This document shows, one piece after another, positions 8,087 to 16,374 of a stretch of 64,000 bases of DNA. The notes under the pieces were generated by a model, which made no database searches, was not told the origin of the DNA, and saw only the letters and a list, made by a program, of their open reading frames with translations. This DNA is from Lachnospiraceae bacterium (GTDB lineage: Bacteria; Bacillota; Clostridia; Lachnospirales; Lachnospiraceae), in assembly GCA_024404675.1 (NCBI GenBank), contig JAKSPO010000001.1, positions 1 through 64,000 of the forward strand. The letters run 5' to 3'. Position 1 is the first letter of the stretch. Every line of letters starts with the position of its first letter. Both the position numbers and the translations under genes were made by a program.

Positions 8087-8533
8087 ATGGGACGTAAAAT
8101 TGTGGTTGTAAACGGACCGAACCTGAATTTTCTTGGAAAGAGAGAGCCCTCGATTTATGGCGCAGAGACCTATGAGGAGCTGGTGAAGCTGATTAAGGAG
8201 CAGGCTGCGGACAGAGAGATTGAGGTGGACTGCTTCCAGAGCAATTACGAGGGTGCTATTATTGATCGACTTCAGCAGGCCGTGATTGACAATGTGGATG
8301 GTGTAATCATCAACCCCGGAGCATTTGCCCATTACAGCTATGCGATTTATGATTGCCTTCTTGATATGCCGATGCCGAAGATTGAGGTTCACCTGAACGA
8401 TGTGTACAACCGTGAGCCGTTCCGTCAGGTTTGTGTAACCTCGCCGGCATGCTTTACGACCATTATGAGACAGGGCTTCCAGGGATATATTTCCGCAATG
8501 GACAGACTGATTGAGCTTTGGGAGGAAGAATAA
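8087..8533 (+). CDS. aroQ: Type II 3-dehydroquinate dehydratase
   Basis: This 148-residue cytoplasmic enzyme dehydrates 3-dehydroquinate to 3-dehydroshikimate, step three of the shikimate pathway. Family motifs are NGPNLNFLGKREPSIYG with the catalytic Arg and Tyr, FQSNYEGAIID, NPGAFAHYSYAIYD with the active-site His, and EVHLNDVYNREPFR. Length is normal. AGGAGG upstream supports the start. It lies between the YqeG fusion and the M24 peptidase gene, which starts 3 bp after its stop. Confidence 0.93.
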   Translation: MGRKIVVVNGPNLNFLGKREPSIYGAETYEELVKLIKEQAADREIEVDCFQSNYEGAIIDRLQQAVIDNVDGVIINPGAFAHYSYAIYDCLLDMPMPKIEVHLNDVYNREPFRQVCVTSPACFTTIMRQGFQGYISAMDRLIELWEEE

Positions 8534-8536
8534 GCG

Positions 8537-9604
8537 ATGCGTGACAGAATCAATCGTGTGTTGCAGATGCTTCCGGTGATGGAGGCGGATGCTGTGATGG
8601 TCTCAGACCTTGCCAACATGCGTTATATTTCCGGCTATACGAACGACACCGGCGTTCTTTTTATTACCGGTGAAGCCTGTTATCTCCTGACGGATTTCCG
8701 ATTCCTGTTCCAGGCAATGGAAGAGGCGGAGGGATTCACCGTTATGGATATTGCGGGTAAAGGCTACGGAAAGCTCGTATCGGAGCTTTGCAAAAAGCAT
8801 GGCATCAGATGCCTTGCGATTGAAAAGGAAGCACTTACCTACAGTCAGTATCTTTCTTACGAAGCAGAAATCGAATGTGAACTGAAGGCCGTTCCCAACC
8901 TTCTTTCGGAGCTTCGTTGGATCAAATCTCCGGAGGAGATAGCGTGTCTTCGAAAGGCGGAGGAGATCGGTGATATCGCATTTTCCGAAATTCTCCCCTA
9001 CATTAAGCCGGGCGTTACCGAGCTAGAGATTGCTGCGAGACTTTCTTTCTCCATGAAGATGCATGGAGCTTCCGGCGATTCCTTCCCGGCAATCGTCGCT
9101 TCGGGTGTTAATTCTTCGATGCCGCATGCGATGCCTTCAAGCCGCAAGCTGCAGGAGGGGGATTTTCTGACGATGGACTTCGGCTGCGTTTATAATGGCT
9201 ATTGCTCGGACATGACAAGAACGGTTGTGCTTGGAGCGGCAAGCGAGAAGCAGAAGGAGATTTACAATACCGTGCTTCGCGCGCAGGAGGCTGCACTTGC
9301 GGCACTTCGTCCGGGACGATCCGGAATGGAAATCGATGCCGTAGCAAGAGACATTATTAAGGAGGCCGGGTACGGAGACTGCTTCGGACATGGTCTTGGA
9401 CACAGCGTCGGACTGGAGATTCATGAGTCACCGAACTGTAATATGCGCGATCAGCGAATTCTGAAACCCGGTATGCTGATGACAGTGGAGCCCGGTATCT
9501 ATGTAAAGGATTTCGGTGGTGTCAGAATCGAAGATATGGTGGTTATCACTGAGGATGGGTACGAGAATTTGGCTCATTCCGAGAAAAAATTAATCGAACT
9601 GTAA
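8537..9604 (+). CDS. M24 family Xaa-Pro aminopeptidase-like metallopeptidase
   Basis: This 355-residue protein has the creatinase-like N-terminal half (about 1-125) and the pita-bread catalytic half. Metal ligands are visible in order: MDFGCVYNGYCSDMTRT (two Asp), GHGLGHSVGLEIHE (His), VEPGIY (Glu) and GVRIEDM (Glu). It is expected to remove N-terminal residues preceding proline from peptides. It sits between aroQ and efp; EF-P relieves stalling at proline runs, so the pairing with a prolyl peptidase is thematically apt, though that link is inference. The start is 3 bp after the aroQ stop, with GGAGGAAG overlapping the aroQ end. Confidence 0.9.
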   Translation: MRDRINRVLQMLPVMEADAVMVSDLANMRYISGYTNDTGVLFITGEACYLLTDFRFLFQAMEEAEGFTVMDIAGKGYGKLVSELCKKHGIRCLAIEKEALTYSQYLSYEAEIECELKAVPNLLSELRWIKSPEEIACLRKAEEIGDIAFSEILPYIKPGVTELEIAARLSFSMKMHGASGDSFPAIVASGVNSSMPHAMPSSRKLQEGDFLTMDFGCVYNGYCSDMTRTVVLGAASEKQKEIYNTVLRAQEAALAALRPGRSGMEIDAVARDIIKEAGYGDCFGHGLGHSVGLEIHESPNCNMRDQRILKPGMLMTVEPGIYVKDFGGVRIEDMVVITEDGYENLAHSEKKLIEL

Positions 9605-9612
9605 AAAAACAG

Positions 9613-9641
9613 TTGAAAAAATGCGATATATAGGATAAACT
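9613..9641 (+). promoter_or_regulatory. Possible promoter of efp
   Basis: TTGAAA (9613-9618) and TAAACT (9636-9641) are 17 bp apart in the 112-bp gap before efp. The -10 match is only fair. Confidence 0.35.
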
Positions 9642-9716
9642 ATGTATCGGTGGCTTTTTGTGTTTTAGCGGAAAGCTTAAATATGATAATTTTATCCGAA
9701 ACAAGGAGGATTCAAT

Positions 9717-10274
9717 ATGATTTCAGCAGGCGATTTCAGAAACGGTATCACGCTTGAAATTGACGGCAAGGTGTTGCAGGTTATCGAGTTCCAGCATGTT
9801 AAGCCCGGTAAAGGTGCAGCATTTGTTAGAACGAAGATGAAGGATGTTAAGAACGGTGGTGTGGTTGAGCAGACCTTCCGTCCTACCGATAAGTATCCGC
9901 AGGCTCACATTGAGAGAGCAGATATGCAGTATCTCTACAAGGATGGCGACATGTACAACTTCATGAACACTGAGACCTTCGACCAGATCTCTCTTACCGA
10001 GGATCAGTGCGGCGACGCTATGAAGTTCGTTAAGGAGAACGAGATGGTTAAGACGCTTTCTCATGCAGGCAAGATCTTCTCTATTGAGCCTCCGTTGTTC
10101 GTTGAGCTTCAGATCACCTCTACAGAGCCCGGCTTCAAGGGTGACACCGCTACCGGCGCTTCCAAGCCCGCAACCGTTGAGACCGGCGCAATGGTTATGG
10201 TTCCTTTGTTCGTAAACGAAGGCGAGACCATTCAGATTGATACCCGTTCCGGCGAGTACATGAAGAGAGTTTAA
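9717..10274 (+). CDS. efp: Elongation factor P
   Basis: This 185-residue protein binds between the ribosomal P and E sites and promotes peptide bond formation at polyproline stretches. The N-terminal KOW-like domain carries the loop KPGKGAAF, whose lysine is the usual modification site, followed by two OB-fold domains ending in [12 protein letters not shown]. Length is typical. A strong AAGGAGG precedes the ATG, and a strong terminator follows within 20 bp, so it ends its transcription unit. Confidence 0.96.
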   Translation: MISAGDFRNGITLEIDGKVLQVIEFQHVKPGKGAAFVRTKMKDVKNGGVVEQTFRPTDKYPQAHIERADMQYLYKDGDMYNFMNTETFDQISLTEDQCGDAMKFVKENEMVKTLSHAGKIFSIEPPLFVELQITSTEPGFKGDTATGASKPATVETGAMVMVPLFVNEGETIQIDTRSGEYMKRV

Positions 10275-10290
10275 TTAAATCGCTTCCTTA

Positions 10291-10321
10291 AGCCACAGGC
10301 CTTGTGCCTGTGGCTTTTTTG
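10291..10321 (+). terminator. Rho-independent terminator of efp
   Basis: A perfect 10-bp stem, AGCCACAGGC (10291-10300) with GCCTGTGGCT (10306-10315), encloses a 5-base loop and is followed by T7. Confidence 0.92.
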
Positions 10322-10337
10322 TATTATTGAAAAAATT

Positions 10338-10348
10338 TGTGACCTTTT
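10338..10348 (+). promoter_or_regulatory. Possible ECF-type -35 element upstream of the serpin cassette
   Basis: TGTGACCTTTT resembles the AAC/ACC-plus-T-tract -35 elements of ECF sigma factors. No confident -10 partner is seen. If real, it would let the downstream ECF factor control its own operon. This is a guess from pattern alone. Confidence 0.25.
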
Positions 10349-10448
10349 CGGTTACTCAGGCATTTAAGTAATGAATCAAAATTCAGATACCTGGGAATCT
10401 GTTCCCCTTGGAGCAGATAATCAATTCGATGAATCGGGAGGAAAGAGA

Positions 10449-11732
10449 ATGAAACAGGTGAAACGATTGGTCGCGATAGTATTGATCGCGGTTTGTGTGG
10501 CGGGTACAGTCGGATGTGCAAATGAAGAGGCTGCCGGAAGCAGAAGAACAGGGAAGGACGATAAAGGACCTTCCTATGGCGCCTCGGTCGAGCTGACCGG
10601 TACAAGCGGGCAGACTCCGGAGGAGAAGGCAGCGGATGAGCAGTTTGCAAGAGCTTACAGAGAATTTGCATATCGGGTGTTCAGAGAGTGTGCGACGGAT
10701 GAAACGATGATGGTTTCACCGTACTCGCTGTATATCGCGCTTTCGATGCTTATAAACGGTACGGGCGGCAAAGCGAGAGCTGAGCTCGAGCAGGCGCTGG
10801 GCCTTGAGACGGGGCTTCTGAACAGCTATAATGCCGGCTTTGTAAGAAAACTGACGGCTGACCGTGGCGTAAAATTCAAGAGTGCGAACTCCATCTGGAT
10901 CCGTGATGATTTTGCTAAAGAGGTTCGCGAGGAGTTCCTTAAGACCTGCGGCGACTACTACAGGGCTTCGGTATTTCGGACGGACTTTTCGAAGGCGCTG
11001 CCGGATATCAATGCCTGGACAGCGGAGAAGACGGACAACATGATTCCGAACCTTCTGCAGACGATTTCGCCGGATACGGTTATGCTTCTGATTAATGCGA
11101 TTCTGTTCGACGGCGGATGGCAGACCCCGTTTGATAAAAACCGCACAAAGGAAGAGGTGTTCACGCACGAGGACGGAACATCAGAGCTTCGCAGTATGAT
11201 GAACGGTATGGGCGACGGAGTCTTTTATGAGACGGATTACTGCACCGGCTTCAGAAAGAGCTACGCAGACGAGAACTATTCCTACATCGCACTGTTACCG
11301 AAGGAGGGCGTAACGCTTGACAGACTTGTGGCGTCGATGGATGCGAGCTTTGCGGATCGTTTTTTTGAAAGCGCCGAATACGGTATTGTCAATGTGAAAA
11401 TCCCTGTGTACAAGGAAGATTATTCCGTAAGACTTGATTCAATACTTCAGCGGATGGGCGTTCGAAACATCTTTGAGGACGGGGGGGCGGATTTCTCCGG
11501 ACTTACCCAGAAGGGAAATGATGTTTATGTATCTCAGGTGTTTCAGAAGACGAGAATCGAAGTGACCGAGGAGGGCGTTAAGGCTGCGGCTGCGACGGTA
11601 ATCAGTGTAGATAAATGCAGTGCCGTAATTGACGAGCCGCGCATTTATGATGTATACTTGGATCGTCCCTTTGCATATATGATTGTGGACAACAGTACCT
11701 TCGCACCGATCTTCATCGGTACGGTGAGGTAA
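10449..11732 (+). CDS. Serpin family lipoprotein (serine protease inhibitor)
   Basis: This 427-residue protein is a predicted membrane-anchored serpin. The signal ends AGTVGC, giving a lipidated cysteine. The serpin fold is recognisable from MMVSPYSLYIALSMLINGTGGKA and SANSIWIR to the C-terminal DRPFAYMIVDN and FIGTVR. The reactive-loop hinge EVTEEGVKAAAAT is of inhibitory type, with small residues at P12-P9, although P14 is Val rather than Thr/Ser. Counting from the hinge puts P1 at Cys390 and P1' at Ser391, an unusual choice that affects target specificity. The start at 10449 follows GGGAGGAAAG; an in-frame extension to 10371 lacks a signal. It probably blocks host or competitor proteases. 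A sigma/anti-sigma pair follows directly. Confidence 0.88.
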   Translation: MKQVKRLVAIVLIAVCVAGTVGCANEEAAGSRRTGKDDKGPSYGASVELTGTSGQTPEEKAADEQFARAYREFAYRVFRECATDETMMVSPYSLYIALSMLINGTGGKARAELEQALGLETGLLNSYNAGFVRKLTADRGVKFKSANSIWIRDDFAKEVREEFLKTCGDYYRASVFRTDFSKALPDINAWTAEKTDNMIPNLLQTISPDTVMLLINAILFDGGWQTPFDKNRTKEEVFTHEDGTSELRSMMNGMGDGVFYETDYCTGFRKSYADENYSYIALLPKEGVTLDRLVASMDASFADRFFESAEYGIVNVKIPVYKEDYSVRLDSILQRMGVRNIFEDGGADFSGLTQKGNDVYVSQVFQKTRIEVTEEGVKAAAATVISVDKCSAVIDEPRIYDVYLDRPFAYMIVDNSTFAPIFIGTVR

Positions 11733-11755
11733 CGATACATCAGGAGTAAGCAGCT

Positions 11756-12250
11756 ATGGACCGGAATGCCTGTGGGCGTCAAGCAATGGAGGAGCACATC
11801 AGAAGCATATTGAGCGAATACGGCGATTTGCTGTACCGCGTGAGCCTTTCGATTGTCGGAAACGCCTCGGATGCCGAGGATATGGTGCAGGATGCACTTG
11901 TTGCTTACACCGGGGAGGCACCGTATTTTCCGGATGCCGCACACGAGAAGCAATGGCTTGTTAAGGTCGTTCGCAACAACAGTCTGATGTTTCTTAGAAA
12001 GAACCGTAATCGAGAGCGGATTCTTGAGAATTACGTATATACGAGCAGAAGCTCGACGGCCGATTACGGAATCATGGAGGCCCTGAAGCAGGTTCCGGAG
12101 AAATACAGGACGGTTCTCGTGCTGCACTACGTCGAGGAGTACCGCGTGGAGGAAATCGCAGCGTTACTCGGCAAATCGGTATCGGCAATCAAGATGCGCC
12201 TGAAGCGCGGAAGATCACTTCTGGCGGATAAGTATGAGGAGTATGCTTAA
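11756..12250 (+). CDS. ECF-type RNA polymerase sigma factor
   Basis: This 164-residue protein has the two-domain ECF layout. Region 2 lies at about 15-80 (YRVSLSIVGNASDAEDMVQDAL, then EKQWLVKVVRNN), and region 4 at about 105-155 (LKQVPEKYRTVLVLHYVEE and EIAALLGKSVSAIKMRLKRGR), which recognises the -35. It starts 23 bp after the serpin gene with AGGAG upstream. Its stop codon shares one base with the next start (TAATG), indicating translational coupling to the putative anti-sigma factor. The regulon is unknown, but the serpin gene is a natural candidate. Confidence 0.92.
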   Translation: MDRNACGRQAMEEHIRSILSEYGDLLYRVSLSIVGNASDAEDMVQDALVAYTGEAPYFPDAAHEKQWLVKVVRNNSLMFLRKNRNRERILENYVYTSRSSTADYGIMEALKQVPEKYRTVLVLHYVEEYRVEEIAALLGKSVSAIKMRLKRGRSLLADKYEEYA

Positions 12251-12924
12251 TGAATGCAGAGGAACAATTAAAAAAGAGTATGTCCGGTCATAAGCTGTCG
12301 GACGATGCGCGTGAGAGAATCGTGGCGGGTGTCCTTGAAAAAGCTCCGATTGCTCCTGCGGCAAGGTCTGGTAGAGCGCAGGCAGGAACAGCATGGCGGA
12401 TCGCTTTTACGTCGGTTCTTGCACTGTTCATGGGGGCGGTTCTCTGGGGAATGATGGGCATGCTGAGTCGCGAGGATGAGTCGGCTGAATTCAAGGAATC
12501 GTATATCGTCACGCCGGTGACGTTTGAAGATACGATTCATATGTCAGAAAGTAAAGTGGACCATGTCGCGGATTCCCATAAGGCGGATGACGTAAATCTT
12601 TCTGCTGTCGGGAGCAAGGATTCAGACAGCGAGCTTACGAGCGATAAACCGTATGAAAATGTGAAGAAGGACCCCGTTGTTCCGGCTGCAACGTATGCAC
12701 CGGCACGGCCGGAAATCATGGAGGCAGAGCAGCTTTCGAAGGCCATGTATGATGAGCTCTGCGATGTCTGTGAGGATGCTTCGCATACATATCGGGTCAT
12801 TTCTTATGTGAACGACGGAGCGGCTGAAACGGTGGTTATGGAGGATTGTACTACGGGCGATTATTTCCTGTTTTACTATGCCTCGGAAAGCGGAATCCGG
12901 ATCTTTGAAAAATTAACGAAATGA
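12250..12924 (+). CDS. Single-pass membrane protein, probable anti-sigma factor
   Basis: This 224-residue protein has a short cytoplasmic N-terminus (1 to about 48), one transmembrane segment (about 49-71, IAFTSVLALFMGAVLWGMMGML) and an extracellular part rich in Asp, Ser and Lys up to about 150, then a small compact C-terminal region. Its TAATG overlap with the ECF sigma gene and its topology are those of an anti-sigma factor; I do not see a zinc-binding HxxxCxxC motif, so the call rests on context. It would hold the sigma factor at the membrane until an outside signal releases it. A strong terminator follows. Confidence 0.7.
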   Translation: MNAEEQLKKSMSGHKLSDDARERIVAGVLEKAPIAPAARSGRAQAGTAWRIAFTSVLALFMGAVLWGMMGMLSREDESAEFKESYIVTPVTFEDTIHMSESKVDHVADSHKADDVNLSAVGSKDSDSELTSDKPYENVKKDPVVPAATYAPARPEIMEAEQLSKAMYDELCDVCEDASHTYRVISYVNDGAAETVVMEDCTTGDYFLFYYASESGIRIFEKLTK

Positions 12925-12932
12925 ATATCGGA

Positions 12933-12966
12933 TGTCGTATCATTTTCGGATGATACGACATTTTTT
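12933..12966 (+). terminator. Terminator of the serpin/ECF cassette
   Basis: A perfect 11-bp stem, TGTCGTATCAT (12933-12943) with ATGATACGACA (12950-12960), has a 6-base loop and is followed by T6. Confidence 0.92.
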
Positions 12967-13014
12967 GATTTCTGTATAAAACCGTCATGATCACAAAAAA
13001 ACCACATCCTACCA

Positions 13015-13043
13015 TTGAATTTTTACTCACGCTTTGGTATAAT
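13015..13043 (+). promoter_or_regulatory. Sigma-A type promoter of the Asp23 gene and probably the following run
   Basis: TTGAAT (13015-13020) and a perfect TATAAT (13038-13043) are 17 bp apart, 50 bp before the chosen start. Confidence 0.7.
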
Positions 13044-13093
13044 ATGCATATTATAGGAGTGATATGCAATCCGAAGAAAAGGAGAGTTTATAT

Positions 13094-13480
13094 ATGAGCA
13101 AAGAGAATGAGCCGATCTACGGTGTACAGATTAATCCGGAGGGAATGGACGGAAGCGTTCGAATCGCCAACGACGTGATTGCTTCCATCGCAGGACTTGC
13201 CGCTACCGAGGCAGAGGGCGTTGCGTACATGTCCGGTAAGATTACCAATGAAATCATCGGAAAGCTTGGTATCAAGAATCTTTCGAAGGGTGCGGTAATC
13301 GGTGTACAAAACGGCGAGGTAAGCGCAGAGCTTTCCATCGTAGTACGCTACGGATACAGTATTCCGAAGGTTTCGAAGGCAGTTCAGGACAAGGTCAGAA
13401 CCGCGATTGAAAGCATGACGGGACTTACGGTAGTGCGTGTGAATGTGCACATCGTAGGAATGGACATTGAAAAGGCGTAA
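13094..13480 (+). CDS. Asp23/Gls24 family envelope protein
   Basis: This 128-residue protein matches the Asp23/Gls24 (DUF322) family: VRIANDVIASIAGLAATEAEGV, then GKLGIKNLSKGAVIG and IVVRYGYSIPKVSKAVQDKVRTAIESMTGL. Family members associate with the membrane and are linked to envelope stress tolerance. An upstream in-frame ATG at 13064 also has an AGGAG box but with very short spacing; I prefer 13094, which has AAAAGGAGAG about 9 bp upstream and starts just before the conserved region. It heads the nusB-xseAB-ispA-dxs run, as in related Clostridia. Confidence 0.88.
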   Translation: MSKENEPIYGVQINPEGMDGSVRIANDVIASIAGLAATEAEGVAYMSGKITNEIIGKLGIKNLSKGAVIGVQNGEVSAELSIVVRYGYSIPKVSKAVQDKVRTAIESMTGLTVVRVNVHIVGMDIEKA

Positions 13481-13499
13481 TAGGAACGGAACATTTTTC

Positions 13500-13540
13500 G
13501 GGGAAGTGAATGATTACGCATGCGCTTCCCCTTTATTTTT
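13500..13540 (+). terminator. Attenuator or terminator between the Asp23 gene and nusB
   Basis: GGGGAAGTG (13500-13508) pairs with CGCTTCCCC (13523-13531) with one G-T wobble and is followed by TTTATTTTT. It may reduce read-through so that the Asp23 gene is made in excess of nusB and later genes. Confidence 0.6.
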
Positions 13541-13562
13541 GACAGATAAGGAGTACCACATC

Positions 13563-14018
13563 GTGAACAATGATGAGATGCAATTGACTGAGGTGGTTAA
13601 GCTTTCTCAGAGCGAGAAGCGAGAGCAGGTTTTCGTTACACTGTTCCTTTCCGGCTTTTATGACGAGCAGGACAAGGCAGAGGCGATTGCGACCTATTAT
13701 GAGATCCAGAATTTTAGTAAAGAGCTTGCTGCGCAGCTTAAGGAGCGCTACGAAAGCGTTACCGCAAGGCTCGGTGAGATTGATACCCTCCTTGCAAAGT
13801 ACGCAATCGGCTGGAATCTGGAGCGTATCGGTAAGGCTGAGATCAGTATCCTGCGTCTTGCTGCCTTTGAGATTTTGTATGACGAGAGTATCCCCGAGAA
13901 GGTGGCAGCCAACGAGGCTGTTGAGCTTGCGAAGAAGTACGGCTCGGTGGATTCCTATGGGTTTATTAACGGAATTATCGGAAAGGTGATACAGAATAGT
14001 CGTGAATCCAGTGTATAG
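13563..14018 (+). CDS. nusB: Transcription antitermination factor NusB
   Basis: NusB joins NusE and other factors on boxA RNA to suppress early termination, chiefly in rRNA operons. This protein is 151 residues from a GTG start at 13563, which has AAGGAG at 13548-13553; the open frame extends back to 13467 but that part would overlap the terminator and the Asp23 gene. Family signatures are SQSEKREQVFVTLFL near the N-terminus, NLERIGKAEISILRLAAFEILYD, and IPEKVAANEAVELAKKYG followed by FINGIIGKV. The xseA gene starts 16 bp before its stop. Confidence 0.92.
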   Translation: MNNDEMQLTEVVKLSQSEKREQVFVTLFLSGFYDEQDKAEAIATYYEIQNFSKELAAQLKERYESVTARLGEIDTLLAKYAIGWNLERIGKAEISILRLAAFEILYDESIPEKVAANEAVELAKKYGSVDSYGFINGIIGKVIQNSRESSV

Positions 14019-15213
14019 TGTTTCCCAGGCGACGCTTTACATCAAGAACCTGTTTACGCGGGATGCCGTGCTTGCACGAATTGTAGTGGAGGGTGAAGTC
14101 TCCAACTGCAAATACCATTCCTCCGGCCATATATATTTTACGCTTAAGGATGCGGGCGCCCAGTTAAAATGTGTGATGTTTGCATCCGCAAGGCTTAAGG
14201 GGCTTGACTTTCAGATGGGGGAAGGCGCGAAGGTGCAGGTGCTCGGTCGAATCTCGGTTTACGAGCGTGACGGGTCCTATCAGATGTATGCGGATCGAAT
14301 CGTGATGGCCGGCCTCGGAGAGCTTTATGAGCGCTATGAAAGGCTGAAGAAGCAGCTTAGCGAAGAAGGACTTTTCGACAGAGAGCACAAGAAGCCGATT
14401 CCGATGTATCCGAAACGGATCGGTATCGTAACGGCCGAAACAGGTGCGGCGCTTCAGGACATCTGTAATATTCTTCATCGACGGAATCCGTATGTACAGC
14501 CGATTCTGTCGCCCGCACAGGTGCAGGGCGAGGGTGCTGCGGATACGATTGTTCGCGCCATTCACCGCTTAGAGCGGATTGGCGTAGATGTTATCATCGT
14601 CGGGCGCGGCGGCGGTTCGATTGAGGATTTGTGGGCGTTCAACGAGGAAAAGGTGGCACGCGCCGTATATGCATGTGCTATTCCGATTATATCCTGTGTC
14701 GGTCATGAGACCGATACAACGATTATAGATTATGTATCCGACCTGAGAGCACCGACTCCCTCGGCAGCGGCTGAGCTTGCGGTGAGAGAGGCGGAGGAGC
14801 TGTCGGGGCGACTGGTGGATTATCACAGTGAGCTGCTTGGTGCGATGCTTGATGCTATCGCCCGCAAGCGGGATGCCTTACAGTACACGGAGCGTCTTCT
14901 TTGGTCCTTAAGACCGACTGCAAGGCTAGAGCGTCGGAAGGAGCAGCGGGATGCGTTACAGAAAGCGCTTGTCTCGGCAATGGAGGCTAACCTGGCAAGG
15001 GCAAGACACAGGCTTGAGCTGTGTGCCGCAAGACTGGATGGGGTGTCTCCGGCGAAGAAGCTCAGTAACGGCTATGGGTATATTTCGGATGCCGCAGGAC
15101 ATGCGATTACAGAGGCTTCGAAGGTGAAGCCGGGGGACGAGGTCCGCATATTCCTTCGGGACGGAGAGCTTAAGACCGAAGTGAAGGAGATCGGCCTTTA
15201 TGACGAGCAGTAA
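14002..15213 (+). CDS. xseA: Exodeoxyribonuclease VII large subunit
   Basis: This 403-residue catalytic subunit degrades single-stranded DNA to short oligonucleotides from both ends. The N-terminal OB fold is clear (VEGEVSNCKYHSSGHIYFTLKD), followed by the conserved core RIGIVTAETGAALQDI, DVIIVGRGGGSIEDLWAFNEE and VGHETDTTIIDYVSDLRAPTPS, then a coiled-coil C-terminus. The GTG start at 14002 overlaps nusB by 17 bp. The small subunit gene follows 15 bp later. Confidence 0.95.
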   Translation: MNPVYSVSQATLYIKNLFTRDAVLARIVVEGEVSNCKYHSSGHIYFTLKDAGAQLKCVMFASARLKGLDFQMGEGAKVQVLGRISVYERDGSYQMYADRIVMAGLGELYERYERLKKQLSEEGLFDREHKKPIPMYPKRIGIVTAETGAALQDICNILHRRNPYVQPILSPAQVQGEGAADTIVRAIHRLERIGVDVIIVGRGGGSIEDLWAFNEEKVARAVYACAIPIISCVGHETDTTIIDYVSDLRAPTPSAAAELAVREAEELSGRLVDYHSELLGAMLDAIARKRDALQYTERLLWSLRPTARLERRKEQRDALQKALVSAMEANLARARHRLELCAARLDGVSPAKKLSNGYGYISDAAGHAITEASKVKPGDEVRIFLRDGELKTEVKEIGLYDEQ

Positions 15214-15228
15214 AGGGGTGAAGTAATT

Positions 15229-15438
15229 ATGGCAGACAGTAACAAAGAGGTTTCTCTTGAGAACCGGATGCAGCAGATGGAAGACATCATCAGAAGGATG
15301 GAAAGCATGGAGCTTTCGTTAGATGAGTCCTTCCGCCTTTACAAGGACGGAATGGAGCAGCTTAAGGTGTGTGCGGAGATGATTGATACGGTTGAAAAGC
15401 AGCTGCAGGTAATTGAGGAGGGTGGTTCCGATGAGTGA
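15229..15438 (+). CDS. xseB: Exodeoxyribonuclease VII small subunit
   Basis: This 69-residue helical protein carries the family pattern EDIIRRMESMELSLDESFRLYKDGMEQL. It binds the coiled coil of XseA to form the active nuclease. AAAGGGGTGAAG precedes the ATG. Its end overlaps the ispA start by 8 bp. Confidence 0.93.
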   Translation: MADSNKEVSLENRMQQMEDIIRRMESMELSLDESFRLYKDGMEQLKVCAEMIDTVEKQLQVIEEGGSDE

Positions 15439-16351
15439 CCGGAATTTTACGGATATTTTAGCCGAGAAGCAGGCGCAGGTAACGGAATTGATTAAGGCGT
15501 GTCTTCCGAAGGAGGAGGGCAAGCAGAGGATTCTTTTCGAGGCAATGAATTACAGTGTTCTTGCCGGCGGTAAGAGACTTCGTCCGATGCTGATTTTGGA
15601 AACCTATCGTTTCCTTGGCGGCGCACCGGAGCGTGAGCAGGACATTGTGGTACCCTTTATGGCAGCGATGGAGATGATTCATTCCTATTCGCTTGTGCAC
15701 GATGACCTTCCGGCTATGGACAATGATATGTATCGTCGCGGAAAGCTGACGACCCACGCCGCATACGGACATGCGGTCGGTATTCTTGCGGGCGACGGAC
15801 TTTTGAATTATGCCTACGAAACGGCACTTCATGCAGGCGCGAAATCGCTTGAGGAATGTCAGCGCATCTATGAGGCACTTCGTGTACTTTCGGAGAAGGC
15901 CGGCGCATACGGTATGGTAGGCGGTCAGACAGTTGATGTTATCGGAACCGGTAAGAATTTTACCGAGGAGGAGCTCCTTTTTATCTATAAGCTTAAGACG
16001 GGAGCTCTGCTCGAGGCATCGATGATGCTTGGCGCGATTCTTGCGGGTGCACCGAACGAGACGGTTTCTTCGATGGAAGCAATTGCTTCCGATGTCGGCC
16101 TTGCGTTCCAGATTCAGGACGATATTCTGGATGTTACCAGCACCGTAGAGGTGCTTGGTAAGGCGGTATTCAGCGACGAGAAGAACAAGAAGACTACGTA
16201 TGTATCCCTTTTTGGCATCGAAGAAGCCAAGAAGATGGTTGAGTCGCTTACCGAGCGGGCATTGATTCGTCTTTCCGACAGCGGAAATGATTCTGCAGAC
16301 GGTGAATTTTTGAAGAATTTGCTTCTGTCACTGGTACATCGTACCAAATAG
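15431..16351 (+). CDS. ispA: Polyprenyl (farnesyl) diphosphate synthase
   Basis: This 306-residue enzyme condenses dimethylallyl and isopentenyl diphosphates to geranyl and farnesyl diphosphate, feeding undecaprenyl carrier synthesis. The first aspartate-rich motif is DDLPAMDND and the second is QIQDDILD; GGKRLRPML and KTGALLEASMMLGA are also typical. The start at 15431 has GGAGGGTGG upstream; an extension to 15413 is less likely. Placement before dxs groups two isoprenoid genes. Confidence 0.93.
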   Translation: MSDRNFTDILAEKQAQVTELIKACLPKEEGKQRILFEAMNYSVLAGGKRLRPMLILETYRFLGGAPEREQDIVVPFMAAMEMIHSYSLVHDDLPAMDNDMYRRGKLTTHAAYGHAVGILAGDGLLNYAYETALHAGAKSLEECQRIYEALRVLSEKAGAYGMVGGQTVDVIGTGKNFTEEELLFIYKLKTGALLEASMMLGAILAGAPNETVSSMEAIASDVGLAFQIQDDILDVTSTVEVLGKAVFSDEKNKKTTYVSLFGIEEAKKMVESLTERALIRLSDSGNDSADGEFLKNLLLSLVHRTK

Positions 16352-16374
16352 TGCAGGCGCAAGCGGAGAGTGTA

